Shown here: positions 18,634 to 27,677 of the stretch, piece after piece | Numbering within the stretch: the stretch's first letter is position 1 | Layout: every line of letters begins with the position of its first letter | Assembly: GCA_946407745.1 (NCBI GenBank) | Contig: CAMJPQ010000005.1 | Location: forward strand, 1 to 64,000 | Origin: an uncultured Clostridia bacterium | GTDB lineage: Bacteria; Bacillota; Clostridia; Christensenellales; Aristaeellaceae | Length of the DNA: 64,000 nt | Direction of reading: 5' to 3' | Program-made: the position numbers and the translations under genes | The notes under the pieces: model-generated | Told to the model about the DNA's origin: nothing | What the model saw: the letters and a program-made list of their open reading frames with translations, nothing else | Databases searched by the model: none

Positions 18634-19344
18634 TCAGCCCTGCCTGTTAGCCGCGTACAGGGCCACAGCCGCGACGCCGACCGCCGCCATGACGACAAGG
18701 AAGATGATATTTTTCCTGTCAAACCGGAGCTTTTCGACGCCGCTGTACAGGTAGCCCAGGTGCTGCGTGGGCGGTATGACGGCCCGGAGAAACAGCACCA
18801 GCAGCACTGACTCAATGGGGAACAGCGCCAGGTTTTTCACAATGCGAAGGATGTCAAACAGCGCATAATTCCGCCCCATCACATAGTGATAATAGGCCCA
18901 CATGACCGGCGTGTTGAGCACAATGTTGACAAAGAAATCCACGCAGAAGCGGGAAAGCGTGACCCGCCACACGCTGACCTCCGCCCGGTAGAGGAACAGG
19001 GCAAAGATGAGGGAGCCGGCCATTTCAATAAAGATAAAGGGAAAGAAATAGGTGCCGGTGGGAAACAGCAGGCAGCCCAGTGTGTCGGACACGGCCGCTG
19101 CAGCAAGGGCCACCACAGGGCCGAAGACCATGGCGCCAAAGGCATTGACAAAGAAGGCGACATTGATGCGCAGGTTCGCGGCAATGGGGATGGAAAGGGA
19201 TTTGAGCGCCACACGGATGGCAATCATCAGCGCGGCGAACACCAGCACGCGCAGGCTCTTGAACTCACCCAGCGCGGCGCGCCAATAGGCGGCGGAAAAG
19301 GGATGGGGGAATAACTGACGGTTGACGGACTTTGTGAATGACAA
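18634..19344 (-). CDS. folT: Folate ECF transporter S component (FolT)
   Basis: About 6-TM ECF S-component pattern (LRINVAFFVNAFGAMVFGPVVALAAAAVSDTLGCLL); TTG start after GGAGGTGG; THF riboswitch-like leader upstream. Confidence 0.8.
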   Translation of the reverse strand: MSFTKSVNRQLFPHPFSAAYWRAALGEFKSLRVLVFAALMIAIRVALKSLSIPIAANLRINVAFFVNAFGAMVFGPVVALAAAAVSDTLGCLLFPTGTYFFPFIFIEMAGSLIFALFLYRAEVSVWRVTLSRFCVDFFVNIVLNTPVMWAYYHYVMGRNYALFDILRIVKNLALFPIESVLLVLFLRAVIPPTQHLGYLYSGVEKLRFDRKNIIFLVVMAAVGVAAVALYAANRQG

Positions 19345-19400
19345 AAAACCACCTCCGAGGCAAAATATTGACCCGCAGAGGCAGTTTTCATATGTGCGCA

Positions 19401-19496
19401 GCAGTGGGATGCGCCGCAGGCACCGCGCCGGAAACCGGCTTCGTCTCATGACAACTCCCCGTCCATGAGCACTTGACGCGCCTGAAGCTACCCTGC
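19401..19496 (-). promoter_or_regulatory. Tetrahydrofolate (THF) riboswitch
   Basis: Minus strand: GGGTAG…GCGCGTCAAGTG…GACGGGGAGTTGTC…ACGAAGCC…GGCGCGGTGCC…GCATCCC, matching the THF class-I layout recalled from known folT leaders. Confidence 0.8.
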
Positions 19497-19513
19497 CCTT
19501 ACGAATCGCCCTC

Positions 19514-19542
19514 ATTATAGCGCACACCGGGAGGGATTGCAA
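19514..19542 (-). promoter_or_regulatory. Promoter of the THF riboswitch/folT transcript
   Basis: TTGCAA-N17-TATAAT on the minus strand, about 18 nt before the riboswitch. Confidence 0.75.
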
Positions 19543-19576
19543 TAGAGGAAGAAGGGCGCGCCACTGCCCCAAACCG

Positions 19577-19604
19577 CAAAAAAACAGCCGGGCACAGGCC
19601 CGGC
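19577..19604 (-). terminator. Terminator of the ABC operon
   Basis: GCCGGGC-CTGT-GCCCGGC then TGTTTTTTT on the minus strand. Confidence 0.75.
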
Positions 19605-19638
19605 CGAAAGCGCAGCGAAGCTGCCGCAGACAGATAGA

Positions 19639-20940
19639 TTATCTCTTGTCCTTGTCGATGAATTCCAGTGTGACGGTGGCGAGCAGCGCAAAGGCGATGA
19701 CGAACGTCGTCAGGTGCGTCCAGTAGCCGAGGATATTGCCTGTGCTGAGCACATATTCCGGCTTGTAGCTGACCGCTGCCGCCTTTTCCTGCAGGAAGGT
19801 TTTGACCCGGTCCTCACCCACGATGCTCATCAGCTTGCCCAGTGTGGTGCGGATGGACAGCGTATCGTTCAGGTGAGCATGCACATCGGGGTTGGCGGCC
19901 AGCGTGTCGACAATCTGCCCCACGGTCGCGGTGCCACCGATTTGCGTGTCGCCGTACTTTTCCCACAGGCCGGCGGAGTCGAGCAGGTCCAGCAGCTGGC
20001 CCACGGTCATGCCCTCGGTGACAGTCACCTGCCTGAAGGAGTCCACGGTGGCGGATGAATCCAGCATTTCCTTCAGCTCTTTCACCGTCATGACTTTGCT
20101 CAGCTCCTTGGCGCGCAGCTCCTGCACGAAGGAATTGTCCCTGTCCTGCAGGAAGGCCACCACCTGCCCCACCGTGACCGTGCCGCCGACCTCGCTGTCA
20201 TGCATGTTGGAAACCAGATTGGAAACCGTCACGACGGGGCGGTTGTTGATGTCCGACTGCGCGGCGATGGCCTTCAGCCCGGGGTTGGAGATGGTGAAAT
20301 TGGTCATCGGCTTTGTCCACTCCGGCAGGTTCAGCATTCCGCCGGAGAAGACCAGCTGGAAAATCAGCACAAAGGGCATGATGGTCATGGCGGCGGTGGT
20401 CGATTTCGCCAGAGAGGACACCCACAGCGACAGCATATCCGAGGCGAAGGTGATCAGCAGCATGGTGATGCCCAGGTCCACCACCAGCCAGCGAGTGAAC
20501 AGGCCCGCTCCGGGATACTTCACGCCTGTGGCGGAGGTAATATACAGCGTGACGCCTGTCTGCGCGAGGCACAGCAGCAGCTGGTAGATCATGTGGGACA
20601 CAATGTAGGAAGAGATGTGCATGCCGGAGCGGTGCTCGCGCTTGATGACATCGCGTTCGCGGCAGATGACCTGTATGGAGTTGAAGCAGCCGTTCCAGAT
20701 GCACACGCACACCAGCGCAAAGGAGCCCATGAGCGTGCCTTCCATGTCCAGAAACATGCGCTTGCGGATGACCATGCCCACCAGGCCGGCAATCAGCGCC
20801 GACATCGGCAGAACCTTCCAGTCATTCTGATAGACAAAGGACCGCAGCAGCTTGCCAAGATAGATCCACACCTGCGCGCCGCGCCCGCGGTGCCTTATCC
20901 TGATTCGGCGGCCTGACGCCGCTGCTTTTACCTCAGCCAT
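19639..20940 (-). CDS. ABC-2 type (ABCG-like) permease with repeat-containing insertion
   Basis: ABC-2 TM core plus five xTVGQ(L/V)(L/V)xxL-like repeats before the last TM; overlaps the ATPase gene. Confidence 0.75.
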   Translation of the reverse strand: MAEVKAAASGRRIRIRHRGRGAQVWIYLGKLLRSFVYQNDWKVLPMSALIAGLVGMVIRKRMFLDMEGTLMGSFALVCVCIWNGCFNSIQVICRERDVIKREHRSGMHISSYIVSHMIYQLLLCLAQTGVTLYITSATGVKYPGAGLFTRWLVVDLGITMLLITFASDMLSLWVSSLAKSTTAAMTIMPFVLIFQLVFSGGMLNLPEWTKPMTNFTISNPGLKAIAAQSDINNRPVVTVSNLVSNMHDSEVGGTVTVGQVVAFLQDRDNSFVQELRAKELSKVMTVKELKEMLDSSATVDSFRQVTVTEGMTVGQLLDLLDSAGLWEKYGDTQIGGTATVGQIVDTLAANPDVHAHLNDTLSIRTTLGKLMSIVGEDRVKTFLQEKAAAVSYKPEYVLSTGNILGYWTHLTTFVIAFALLATVTLEFIDKDKR

Positions 20941-22324
20941 GCTGCACCTCCGCGTATTTCAGCACAAACTCGTCGGCAAGGCCGTCTCCGCCCTCTTCCT
21001 TGCGGTTGACGGCCTTGACGATCTGCTCCATGCGCTCGCAGCCGAAGAACTCGCGCGCATCCCCGATGCTGCCATAGAAGGCCAGCCTGCCGGTGCGGGC
21101 GCTGTCCTTCGCCAGCACGATCACATCGTCAAACAGGTCGATCACGCGGTCCGGCGTGTGCGTAATGACGATCACGATCTTGCCGCTGTCGGCGATTTTG
21201 CGCAGCTGCTGGAACAGCTCGCGCGCCATCACGCCGTCCAGGCCGGAATCCGGCTCGTCAAGGATAAACAGCGAGGGGTTGGAGAGAAACTCCATTGAGA
21301 TGGACAGCCGCTTTTTCTGCCCGCCGGAGAGCTTTTCCACCAGGTTGTTTTTCACCGGCTGGAGGCCGAAGATATCCATCACTTCGTTCACGCGCTCACG
21401 TCGCTGGGCGGCGCTGACATCCTGCGGCAGGCGCAGCTTCGCCGCGTCCAGCAGGGTGTTCAGCACGGTATCCTTGCCGCGCATCATTTCGGACTGGGGC
21501 ACAAAGCCCACCTCGTACTGCATCTTTTTGTACTGGGTGTACATGTTGCTGCCGTTGAGCAGAACCTCGGCCTTGGCCTTTTCATAGCCGTTGATGGCAT
21601 TGAGGTAAGTGGTTTTTCCGGCGCCGGAGCCGCCCAGCAGCAGCACCATGTGCCCCTGCGGGATGGACATGTGAATATCCCGCAGCAGGACCTTCTTCTG
21701 GAAGAAATCCCTTGCGCTGCGCTCCTCCAGGTTCACCGTCAGGCCCTCATCCATTACGGTGGCGCTGCCATGTGTCGCCAGGCGCGCCATCTCAGCCTTG
21801 AAGTCCTCGATCTGCCAGGCCGGCTGATATTTATCGCTGAAGCCCCAGACCAGTGCGGGGATCCATTTCGTATAGGAGAAAAGGCACAGCCACATCCAGC
21901 GCCTGCGCACATTGTACACCTGAATCAGGCCGCTCCAGATGCGGATGTGGTAGATGAAATGGATCATGATCAGTACGACCGTGAAGACAAGGCTGGCCAG
22001 TACAAGGCTGTCCAGGCTGCTGGTATCCATCAGACGGTAGGAGAGCAGCGACGTTGTGACGTTGAGGAGAATCAACAGCATCGAGACCACGCTGTATACG
22101 CGGCCCTCCGACTCACGCCCGGCGCAGCGTGCCAGCTGGTATTCCCTGGCGACAGGCACCAGTGCCCACCAGCTTTTGATGTTGGATTTTTTGAACAGGC
22201 CCCACAGACCGACGATGTACAGCAGGCCAAAAACCGCTGTAAAATCGAAAGGGGCATCGAAAAAAATGTTTGAGAGAATATGCAGCAGATCCAATTTTCT
22301 CAGCTCCTTCTGACCTCGATGCAA
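20933..22324 (-). CDS. ABC transporter ATPase (ABCG/White-like) with N-terminal TM domain
   Basis: GGSGAGKTT, LSGGQKKRLSISMEFLSNPSLFILDEPDSGLD; hydrophobic N-terminal ~150 aa; exact start uncertain. Confidence 0.85.
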   Translation of the reverse strand: MHRGQKELRKLDLLHILSNIFFDAPFDFTAVFGLLYIVGLWGLFKKSNIKSWWALVPVAREYQLARCAGRESEGRVYSVVSMLLILLNVTTSLLSYRLMDTSSLDSLVLASLVFTVVLIMIHFIYHIRIWSGLIQVYNVRRRWMWLCLFSYTKWIPALVWGFSDKYQPAWQIEDFKAEMARLATHGSATVMDEGLTVNLEERSARDFFQKKVLLRDIHMSIPQGHMVLLLGGSGAGKTTYLNAINGYEKAKAEVLLNGSNMYTQYKKMQYEVGFVPQSEMMRGKDTVLNTLLDAAKLRLPQDVSAAQRRERVNEVMDIFGLQPVKNNLVEKLSGGQKKRLSISMEFLSNPSLFILDEPDSGLDGVMARELFQQLRKIADSGKIVIVITHTPDRVIDLFDDVIVLAKDSARTGRLAFYGSIGDAREFFGCERMEQIVKAVNRKEEGGDGLADEFVLKYAEVQHG

Positions 22325-22497
22325 AAGGATTCATTCTGCAGGCCTGCGGTGAGTGCGTACTGTTTTTTTCGGAAAGGGCCGGTCGGACATTGAGCAGCGC
22401 AAATCACATCAGGGCGTCGGCCCCCTGCCGCGCAGGAAGACGCGGCACCCTGATCACTGCGGCAAACAATGATGGCAGACATGCGCTCCCGGCGCAC

Positions 22498-23136
22498 TTA
22501 CTGCCAGGGAGCGTAATCGATGCGGATTTCGGTGATTTCGGCGTTCTCGTTGAGGGTGATGGTGGTCACCGTGTAATCAAAGCCGATGCTCTCCTCCTCC
22601 CGCTGGGCCTGTAGCGCGAGAATCGCGTCCAGCCCGGTCAGGACGGTGGGCTCTTCCGCCTCGATGTCGGAGGCGTCGGTGAGGATGATGTCGGCCGCGG
22701 GCTTCAGGCTGCATTCGCCCTTTACATGCATGCAGATCATGTCATCCAGAGCGGCCATGGCCAGGAAAGTGCCGTCCTCCTGCTCACTCAGCAGGATCTC
22801 GTCGCCACTGTCCAGCGTCAGCTCCATGGTCTCCATGGGAGATTTGCCGATGGACTCGATGGTATACTCATTGTCCCACAGCACCAGCTTGTCGCCGGCC
22901 TTCAGCGAGGCGACCGTTTCCTTGTCAAAGGTGTCCTTCTCATAGAACACAGCCGGGAAACACTGGTTTTCCACGTCGTAGGTCTTCAGCGTCGCGGTCA
23001 GGGTCTGCCCGGCCAGCGACTCGGGCGGAATCTGCTGACCGGGCTCCGCGTCCTGCGCGAAAGCGGCGGCGGCGCACAGCAGCATGGCGGCGGCGCACAG
23101 CACGGCAAGGATTTTCTGGAAACAATTGGTCTTCAT
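22498..23136 (-). CDS. Secreted hypothetical protein
   Basis: Signal peptide MKTNCFQKILAVLCAAAMLLCAAAAFA; RBS AGGAGG. Confidence 0.6.
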   Translation of the reverse strand: MKTNCFQKILAVLCAAAMLLCAAAAFAQDAEPGQQIPPESLAGQTLTATLKTYDVENQCFPAVFYEKDTFDKETVASLKAGDKLVLWDNEYTIESIGKSPMETMELTLDSGDEILLSEQEDGTFLAMAALDDMICMHVKGECSLKPAADIILTDASDIEAEEPTVLTGLDAILALQAQREEESIGFDYTVTTITLNENAEITEIRIDYAPWQ

Positions 23137-23180
23137 GATGATATTCCTCCTGAATATGTATTATCGTTGTTGACGCCAGC

Positions 23181-23945
23181 TCACAGCGCCGCGCCCAGGT
23201 TTTCCAGGGTGTCGATCACCACGGCGCAGTCCGGCTGAACCGACTGCATCACCAGCAGCATGATGTTTTCCGGTATGGCTACGCAGCCGCCGGTGTAGGG
23301 CTTCACCGGGCCGAGGCAGTGCAGGAAAATGGCGGAGCCCCTGCCGGGAGTGCCCTCCTCGTTGAAGCTGATGTTCAGGCAGTACTGATACTGGTATTCG
23401 TAATCCACAATGTGCTCGCTGTCGTCCATCGCCAGGTCGGGCACGTCCCGGATATCCACCATCTCGTTGTAGTGGCGCTCCGGGTCGCCGGACCAGTAGG
23501 TATCCCCGCTGACCTGGAAATAGGGAATGGCGCAGCCCGGATCGGCGGCGATGCCGAAGGCCCTGTTGAAGTGATACACACCCAGCGGGGTCTGGCCGCA
23601 GCCCTCCGCGTGGTCGGCATCCAGGCACAAACCGTTTTTACCGACATAGCCGGGGGTGGTGAGCAGCTGCTTCCACGCGCCGTTTTCATCCTTCTGGTGC
23701 ATGGAGATCCACGCGGTCGTTTTGTCCATGCCCATACACGCCACCACAAACAGCTGATCGCTGTCCTGCGCGGCCGGCAGCGCCTGCACCCACTCGGGGG
23801 AATCCGTCACCTGCTGGATGCTGGCATGCAGTCCTTCAATTTTCAGCGGCATAGCGGCCTCCTCCGGCGCCTCTGCCTGGGCGGCTGCACAGGGGAGCGC
23901 CGCGGCCAGGAGCAGCAAGATCAACAGAAACGCGATTCTCTTCAT
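23181..23945 (-). CDS. L,D-transpeptidase (YkuD-like) secreted protein
   Basis: Signal peptide; FLHCLGPVKPYTGGCVAIPE matches the catalytic HxGx…GCxxI/M motif. Confidence 0.75.
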   Translation of the reverse strand: MKRIAFLLILLLLAAALPCAAAQAEAPEEAAMPLKIEGLHASIQQVTDSPEWVQALPAAQDSDQLFVVACMGMDKTTAWISMHQKDENGAWKQLLTTPGYVGKNGLCLDADHAEGCGQTPLGVYHFNRAFGIAADPGCAIPYFQVSGDTYWSGDPERHYNEMVDIRDVPDLAMDDSEHIVDYEYQYQYCLNISFNEEGTPGRGSAIFLHCLGPVKPYTGGCVAIPENIMLLVMQSVQPDCAVVIDTLENLGAAL

Positions 23946-24126
23946 ACCAAACAGTCCTCCAATTGTATAGATTTATTGGCGACCTTTCCGCATTATTCTA
24001 TAATAAAACACAGCTTTTCGCAATATAAAAAAGTTGCACGCTTAAGCATGGACAGGCGCCGGGACTGCGCAGCATACTGGTTCTGCTCCATACAAGCCGG
24101 CGGTTTGTTTTACATTTTTACATTTA

Positions 24127-24155
24127 TTGATTTTCGCGGAAAAGTCAGCTATAAT
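24127..24155 (+). promoter_or_regulatory. Sigma-A promoter
   Basis: TTGATT-N17-TATAAT ahead of the 24192 gene. Confidence 0.75.
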
Positions 24156-24191
24156 GGCCCTGGCAAAACGATGAAAAAGGAGAGATAAACC

Positions 24192-25082
24192 ATGAGGAAA
24201 ATCCTGCTCTGCACAGCCCTGCTGACGCTGGCCCTGACGCTGGCGCTCTCTCAGGCCGCCCTGGCCGGACCGTCTGACAACCTGAAAGCCGTATATGACG
24301 CCATGATGGCGGAGGACTCCTCCTTCAGTCAGATCAGGGCCACCTATGCCTCGTACTACGAAGGCGTTACCATGGACGCGGTGCTGGAGGATACCGGCAT
24401 CACCGTTACGCTGGAGAGCACCAATGAGTATGTGCAGCCGGGCAGCTGGACCTTCACCGAGGAAGGCGACTATCTGACCATTACCGTTGAAAACCAGGAC
24501 TTTTATGCCATGTCACTGGCGCAGACAATGCTGACCTCGGCGGTATCGGCCCGCGGCGTCAATACCTCCCTTTTCAGCGGCTATCTCAGCGCGCTGTCGC
24601 TGACGGAGCAGGAAAACAGGTATCTTTTCAGAGAAGAGGACGAGGCGGCCGGGACGATGAAGATCGGCGTCAATATCGCCGGCCCCTATGAGATGGATGG
24701 CCTGGACGAGCTGATCCTGACAGAGGAGCGCTTCGCCACGCTGGGCTTTGACCCCCTGGGCGAGAGCTTTATCAGCAATGTGGTCAATTTCGGCAAGGTC
24801 ATCATGGTCATCAACGGCAACGCGGACAGCGCGACCATCCTCGCCATGGAATGCGGCGGCCTGGACGACGCGGCCTTCCAGGCCATCACCGGCGCGGTAA
24901 AATTCATGCAGCCCAAGGGCTGGGAGGACTTCATCGCCGCCTTTACCGAGCTGAAGGATGTGGAAGGCGAGAACTTCAGCGCTGAGCTGAACGTAGATGA
25001 GGCCGTGGCGGGCGAAATCCTTGAAGACCTGCCGGAGGGCTACAGCTTTGCCCTTGTCAGGATCGGCGGGGCAGAAGAATAA
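24192..25082 (+). CDS. Secreted hypothetical protein
   Basis: Signal peptide MRKILLCTALLTLALTLALSQAALA; RBS aaggagag. Confidence 0.65.
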   Translation: MRKILLCTALLTLALTLALSQAALAGPSDNLKAVYDAMMAEDSSFSQIRATYASYYEGVTMDAVLEDTGITVTLESTNEYVQPGSWTFTEEGDYLTITVENQDFYAMSLAQTMLTSAVSARGVNTSLFSGYLSALSLTEQENRYLFREEDEAAGTMKIGVNIAGPYEMDGLDELILTEERFATLGFDPLGESFISNVVNFGKVIMVINGNADSATILAMECGGLDDAAFQAITGAVKFMQPKGWEDFIAAFTELKDVEGENFSAELNVDEAVAGEILEDLPEGYSFALVRIGGAEE

Positions 25083-25143
25083 GCCGGAATCATCAAAACA
25101 GAACATTGAGTCAACACCGCCGATATTTGCGGCACTGCATTCA

Positions 25144-25171
25144 GCCCCCTCTGCCGGAAGGCAGAGGGGGC
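25144..25171. terminator. Strong hairpin between convergent genes
   Basis: GCCCCCTCTGCC-GGAA-GGCAGAGGGGGC. Confidence 0.7.
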
Positions 25172-25199
25172 TTGCGCATAAAGGCTGTTTTGCGGGAAG

Positions 25200-26207
25200 T
25201 TATTTCGCACCCACAGGCGCCAGCTGGATATTGCCGGAGGTGGCGCTGAGCTCCACCTTTCCGCTGCCGTCGCCGCAGACATACCGGTCACCCTGGCGGG
25301 ACAGGGGAAGGGTGTAATCGATGCTGCCGCTGGTGGTGCTGATGGACGCGGTAAAGCCCGGCTGCTCCGGAAGCAGGGCCTCAATCCGCCCGGAGGTGGA
25401 GTGTGCCTTCAGGGAGGAGAACGCGCTCAGCGCCGTGTGAATGCTGCCGCTTGTGCTGCTGATCTCCACCTGGCTGCTTTCTCCGATTTCGACGGTCACG
25501 GTCCCGGAGGTGGACCCGGCATCGCACTGCTCGGCCTTCTCCGCCGTGAGCAGAATGCCGCCGGAGGTGCTGGAGGCCTTCAACACGCTGACGCTGCCCG
25601 CCTCCACCGCGATGCTGCCGGAGGTGGTGCCTGCCGTGACGCTGTCTGCCCGGCCGGTGATTGTCAGACGCATGTCGCCGGAGGTGGCGCCGGCGGAGAT
25701 GCTCTTCGCCGCTGCCTCGGCAAGGATATCACCCGAGGTGACCTCCATGCGCAGCGCTTCCGCCTGCAGCGCAGGAAGGTTCAGGTCGGCGGAGGTCGCG
25801 CGGATGCTCACCTCGTTGAACGCCGCACTCTCGGGCAGGGATACGGTCAGCTCCTTTTCCTGATTCGTGACGAGACGGAACCCGCTCTTCGCGTACTGAA
25901 TCCGCAGCGTGTCACCGTCCAGCCACCAGCGCAGCTGCATGTCGGCGCTGATGGGCTTGGAGGATGTTTCGCGCAGCTCGATCCCGCTGCCGCTGTGGTA
26001 TTCCAGATTGACCTTCCCGTTGATCCAGTTGATGTCCAGATTCTTCACGGTCCCGCTGATTTGCGCGCTGCCCGCGCTGTATTTTTCCGCGCTGGCGTAG
26101 CCGAAGCCGGTTTTGCCGAACAGATCGGTCACACTGACCAGCACGGCCAGCGCCACAATCACCGCGCACACGCCCATTGCGATGCTGATCATCTTATTTC
26201 TGCTCAT
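25200..26207 (-). CDS. DUF4097-family beta-helix-like protein, membrane anchored
   Basis: Repeated (S/T)TSGxI/M repeats typical of DUF4097; start 26207 overlaps the anti-sigma stop. Confidence 0.8.
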   Translation of the reverse strand: MSRNKMISIAMGVCAVIVALAVLVSVTDLFGKTGFGYASAEKYSAGSAQISGTVKNLDINWINGKVNLEYHSGSGIELRETSSKPISADMQLRWWLDGDTLRIQYAKSGFRLVTNQEKELTVSLPESAAFNEVSIRATSADLNLPALQAEALRMEVTSGDILAEAAAKSISAGATSGDMRLTITGRADSVTAGTTSGSIAVEAGSVSVLKASSTSGGILLTAEKAEQCDAGSTSGTVTVEIGESSQVEISSTSGSIHTALSAFSSLKAHSTSGRIEALLPEQPGFTASISTTSGSIDYTLPLSRQGDRYVCGDGSGKVELSATSGNIQLAPVGAK

Positions 26208-26941
26208 TTTCCTTCCCTCCTGTTGCTGATAAAGTACATGGCGATGAGCGCTGCACCCGCCACAACGCCGGCGGTGAGCCAGAACCTGTTTCCACCCTGC
26301 CCGTAGAGCCGGATGGTGTTCATCATGTTCAGGAACAGCACGGCGTCCACGCCGAGAACGATCCATACCTTCCGTGTGCTGCCGACCCACTTCTGCAGGG
26401 GCTTTGCCTTGATCAGGAAGGGGAGGAAGATGACGGACAGCCCGAACAGCACCGCGCTGGATACCAGATAGAACCAGTCCCCGCGGGCAACCAGGCAGAT
26501 GACGCCCAGCAGCACCTCCAGGCTGACAGTGAACGCGCAGAAGGTCCAGAACAGCTTGTTTTCCGGCACGAGTATCGGCACCGCGATCAGGCTGGCCGCA
26601 ACGGCCAGGGCGGCCAGCACGATGAGGAACCATCCCATCTGTGAGCCGGCGATGAGATTGACCGCCAGCAGCGCGAGGATCGGGATCATGAACAGGCCGG
26701 ACACAGTGATCCCTGTTCTGGCGGAGAGCTTTTTGAAGCTGCGTACGCCGTATTGGATCACATCCTGCTTTTCGGTCTTCAGGTCCTCCTCAATCTCGGC
26801 GCTGCGCAGCTTTTCAAGCAGGCAGCTGCATTCGCCGCACTCCCGCAGGTGCTCGTCCACCAGCTCGCGGCTTTTGCCGCTGCAGATATCATCCACATAC
26901 AGCGGAAGCAAATCCCGAATGATCTCACAATCTGTCTTCAT
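26204..26941 (-). CDS. Zinc-finger (zf-HC2) anti-sigma-like membrane protein
   Basis: CEIIRDLLPLYVDDICS…HLRECGECS; TM segments; adjacent to the sigma factor. Confidence 0.8.
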   Translation of the reverse strand: MKTDCEIIRDLLPLYVDDICSGKSRELVDEHLRECGECSCLLEKLRSAEIEEDLKTEKQDVIQYGVRSFKKLSARTGITVSGLFMIPILALLAVNLIAGSQMGWFLIVLAALAVAASLIAVPILVPENKLFWTFCAFTVSLEVLLGVICLVARGDWFYLVSSAVLFGLSVIFLPFLIKAKPLQKWVGSTRKVWIVLGVDAVLFLNMMNTIRLYGQGGNRFWLTAGVVAGAALIAMYFISNRREGK

Positions 26942-27423
26942 ATTTCACCCATCCTTTCCTGCAGCTTGATCCTGGCCCTGTGATAAGTGACCCTTGCCCA
27001 GTTTTCCGTTTTTCCGAAAATGGTGCCGATGTCCCGGAAACTCAGTTCTCCGAAGACCCTCAGCTCGAACACCTCGCGGTGCGGCTCCTCCAGGCCGTGC
27101 AGCGCCAGATGGATCCGGAAGGATGAATCCTTGTCCTCCACTGTTTTGGCGACGCTCTTGGCCTGGTCCGGCAGGTCCTCCGGTATCTCGCCGTGCCTGC
27201 TGCGCTTGCGCATTTCATCCGCAAACAGGTTTTTTGCGATGGCGCACAGCCAGGTGACCTCGTCCGACTGGCCGCGGAAATCCTTTTGCCTGGCGAAGGC
27301 ACGGTAGAAGGTCTCCTGCGTGAGCTCTTCCGCAAGGGACCGGTCTCCCGCCAGCGTCATGACATAGGAGAAAACCCGCATGTAGCAGGCCTCATAGAGC
27401 CTGGTGTATTGCTCCTGGGTCAC
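26938..27423 (-). CDS. ECF RNA polymerase sigma factor
   Basis: Sigma70 region 2 (LAEELTQETFYRAF) and region 4 (FRDIGTIFGKTENWARVTYHRARIKL); GTG start after GGAGGTGAG. Confidence 0.88.
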   Translation of the reverse strand: MTQEQYTRLYEACYMRVFSYVMTLAGDRSLAEELTQETFYRAFARQKDFRGQSDEVTWLCAIAKNLFADEMRKRSRHGEIPEDLPDQAKSVAKTVEDKDSSFRIHLALHGLEEPHREVFELRVFGELSFRDIGTIFGKTENWARVTYHRARIKLQERMGEI

Positions 27424-27454
27424 TTCCTCACCTCCTTTCATCCAGAATCACCGG

Positions 27455-27483
27455 TTAGACGGAGAAGAAGACATTTCGTTACA
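27455..27483 (-). promoter_or_regulatory. ECF-type autoregulatory promoter
   Basis: Minus strand TGTAAC-N16-CGTCTAA, about 30 nt before the sigma GTG. Confidence 0.65.
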
Positions 27484-27549
27484 TACTTTTTTATTTTTTT
27501 CTGAAAAAGTTTTCGGCAGCGCAGCAATGCCCGCTGCGCAGGAAAAAAC

Positions 27550-27606
27550 AATGCCGGCCATCCGGCGCCATCAGCCTGATTAATGATTGGCGCCGTGGCC
27601 GGCATT
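27550..27606. terminator. Large hairpin downstream of the BadF kinase gene
   Basis: AATGCCGGCCAtcCGGCGCCA … TTGGCGCCGTGGCCGGCATT. Confidence 0.5.
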
Positions 27607-27677
27607 GCGATGGAATGGGTTCAATCACTTCATTTCATGTCAAGTGGATGGCAGACAAGGCAGCTCCCGACGCGGTA

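Noticed and set aside
19345-19572. N-terminal extension of the FolT ORF
   Set aside because: Contains promoter and riboswitch; a better TTG start with GGAGGTGG is at 19344
22408-22454. ATCAGGG…CCCTGAT nested hairpin upstream of the ABC operon as a riboswitch
   Set aside because: No known riboswitch core recognised; may simply be a terminator of the 22498 gene
26208-26633. N-terminal extension of the DUF4097 ORF
   Set aside because: Overlaps the anti-sigma gene in another frame; true start at 26207
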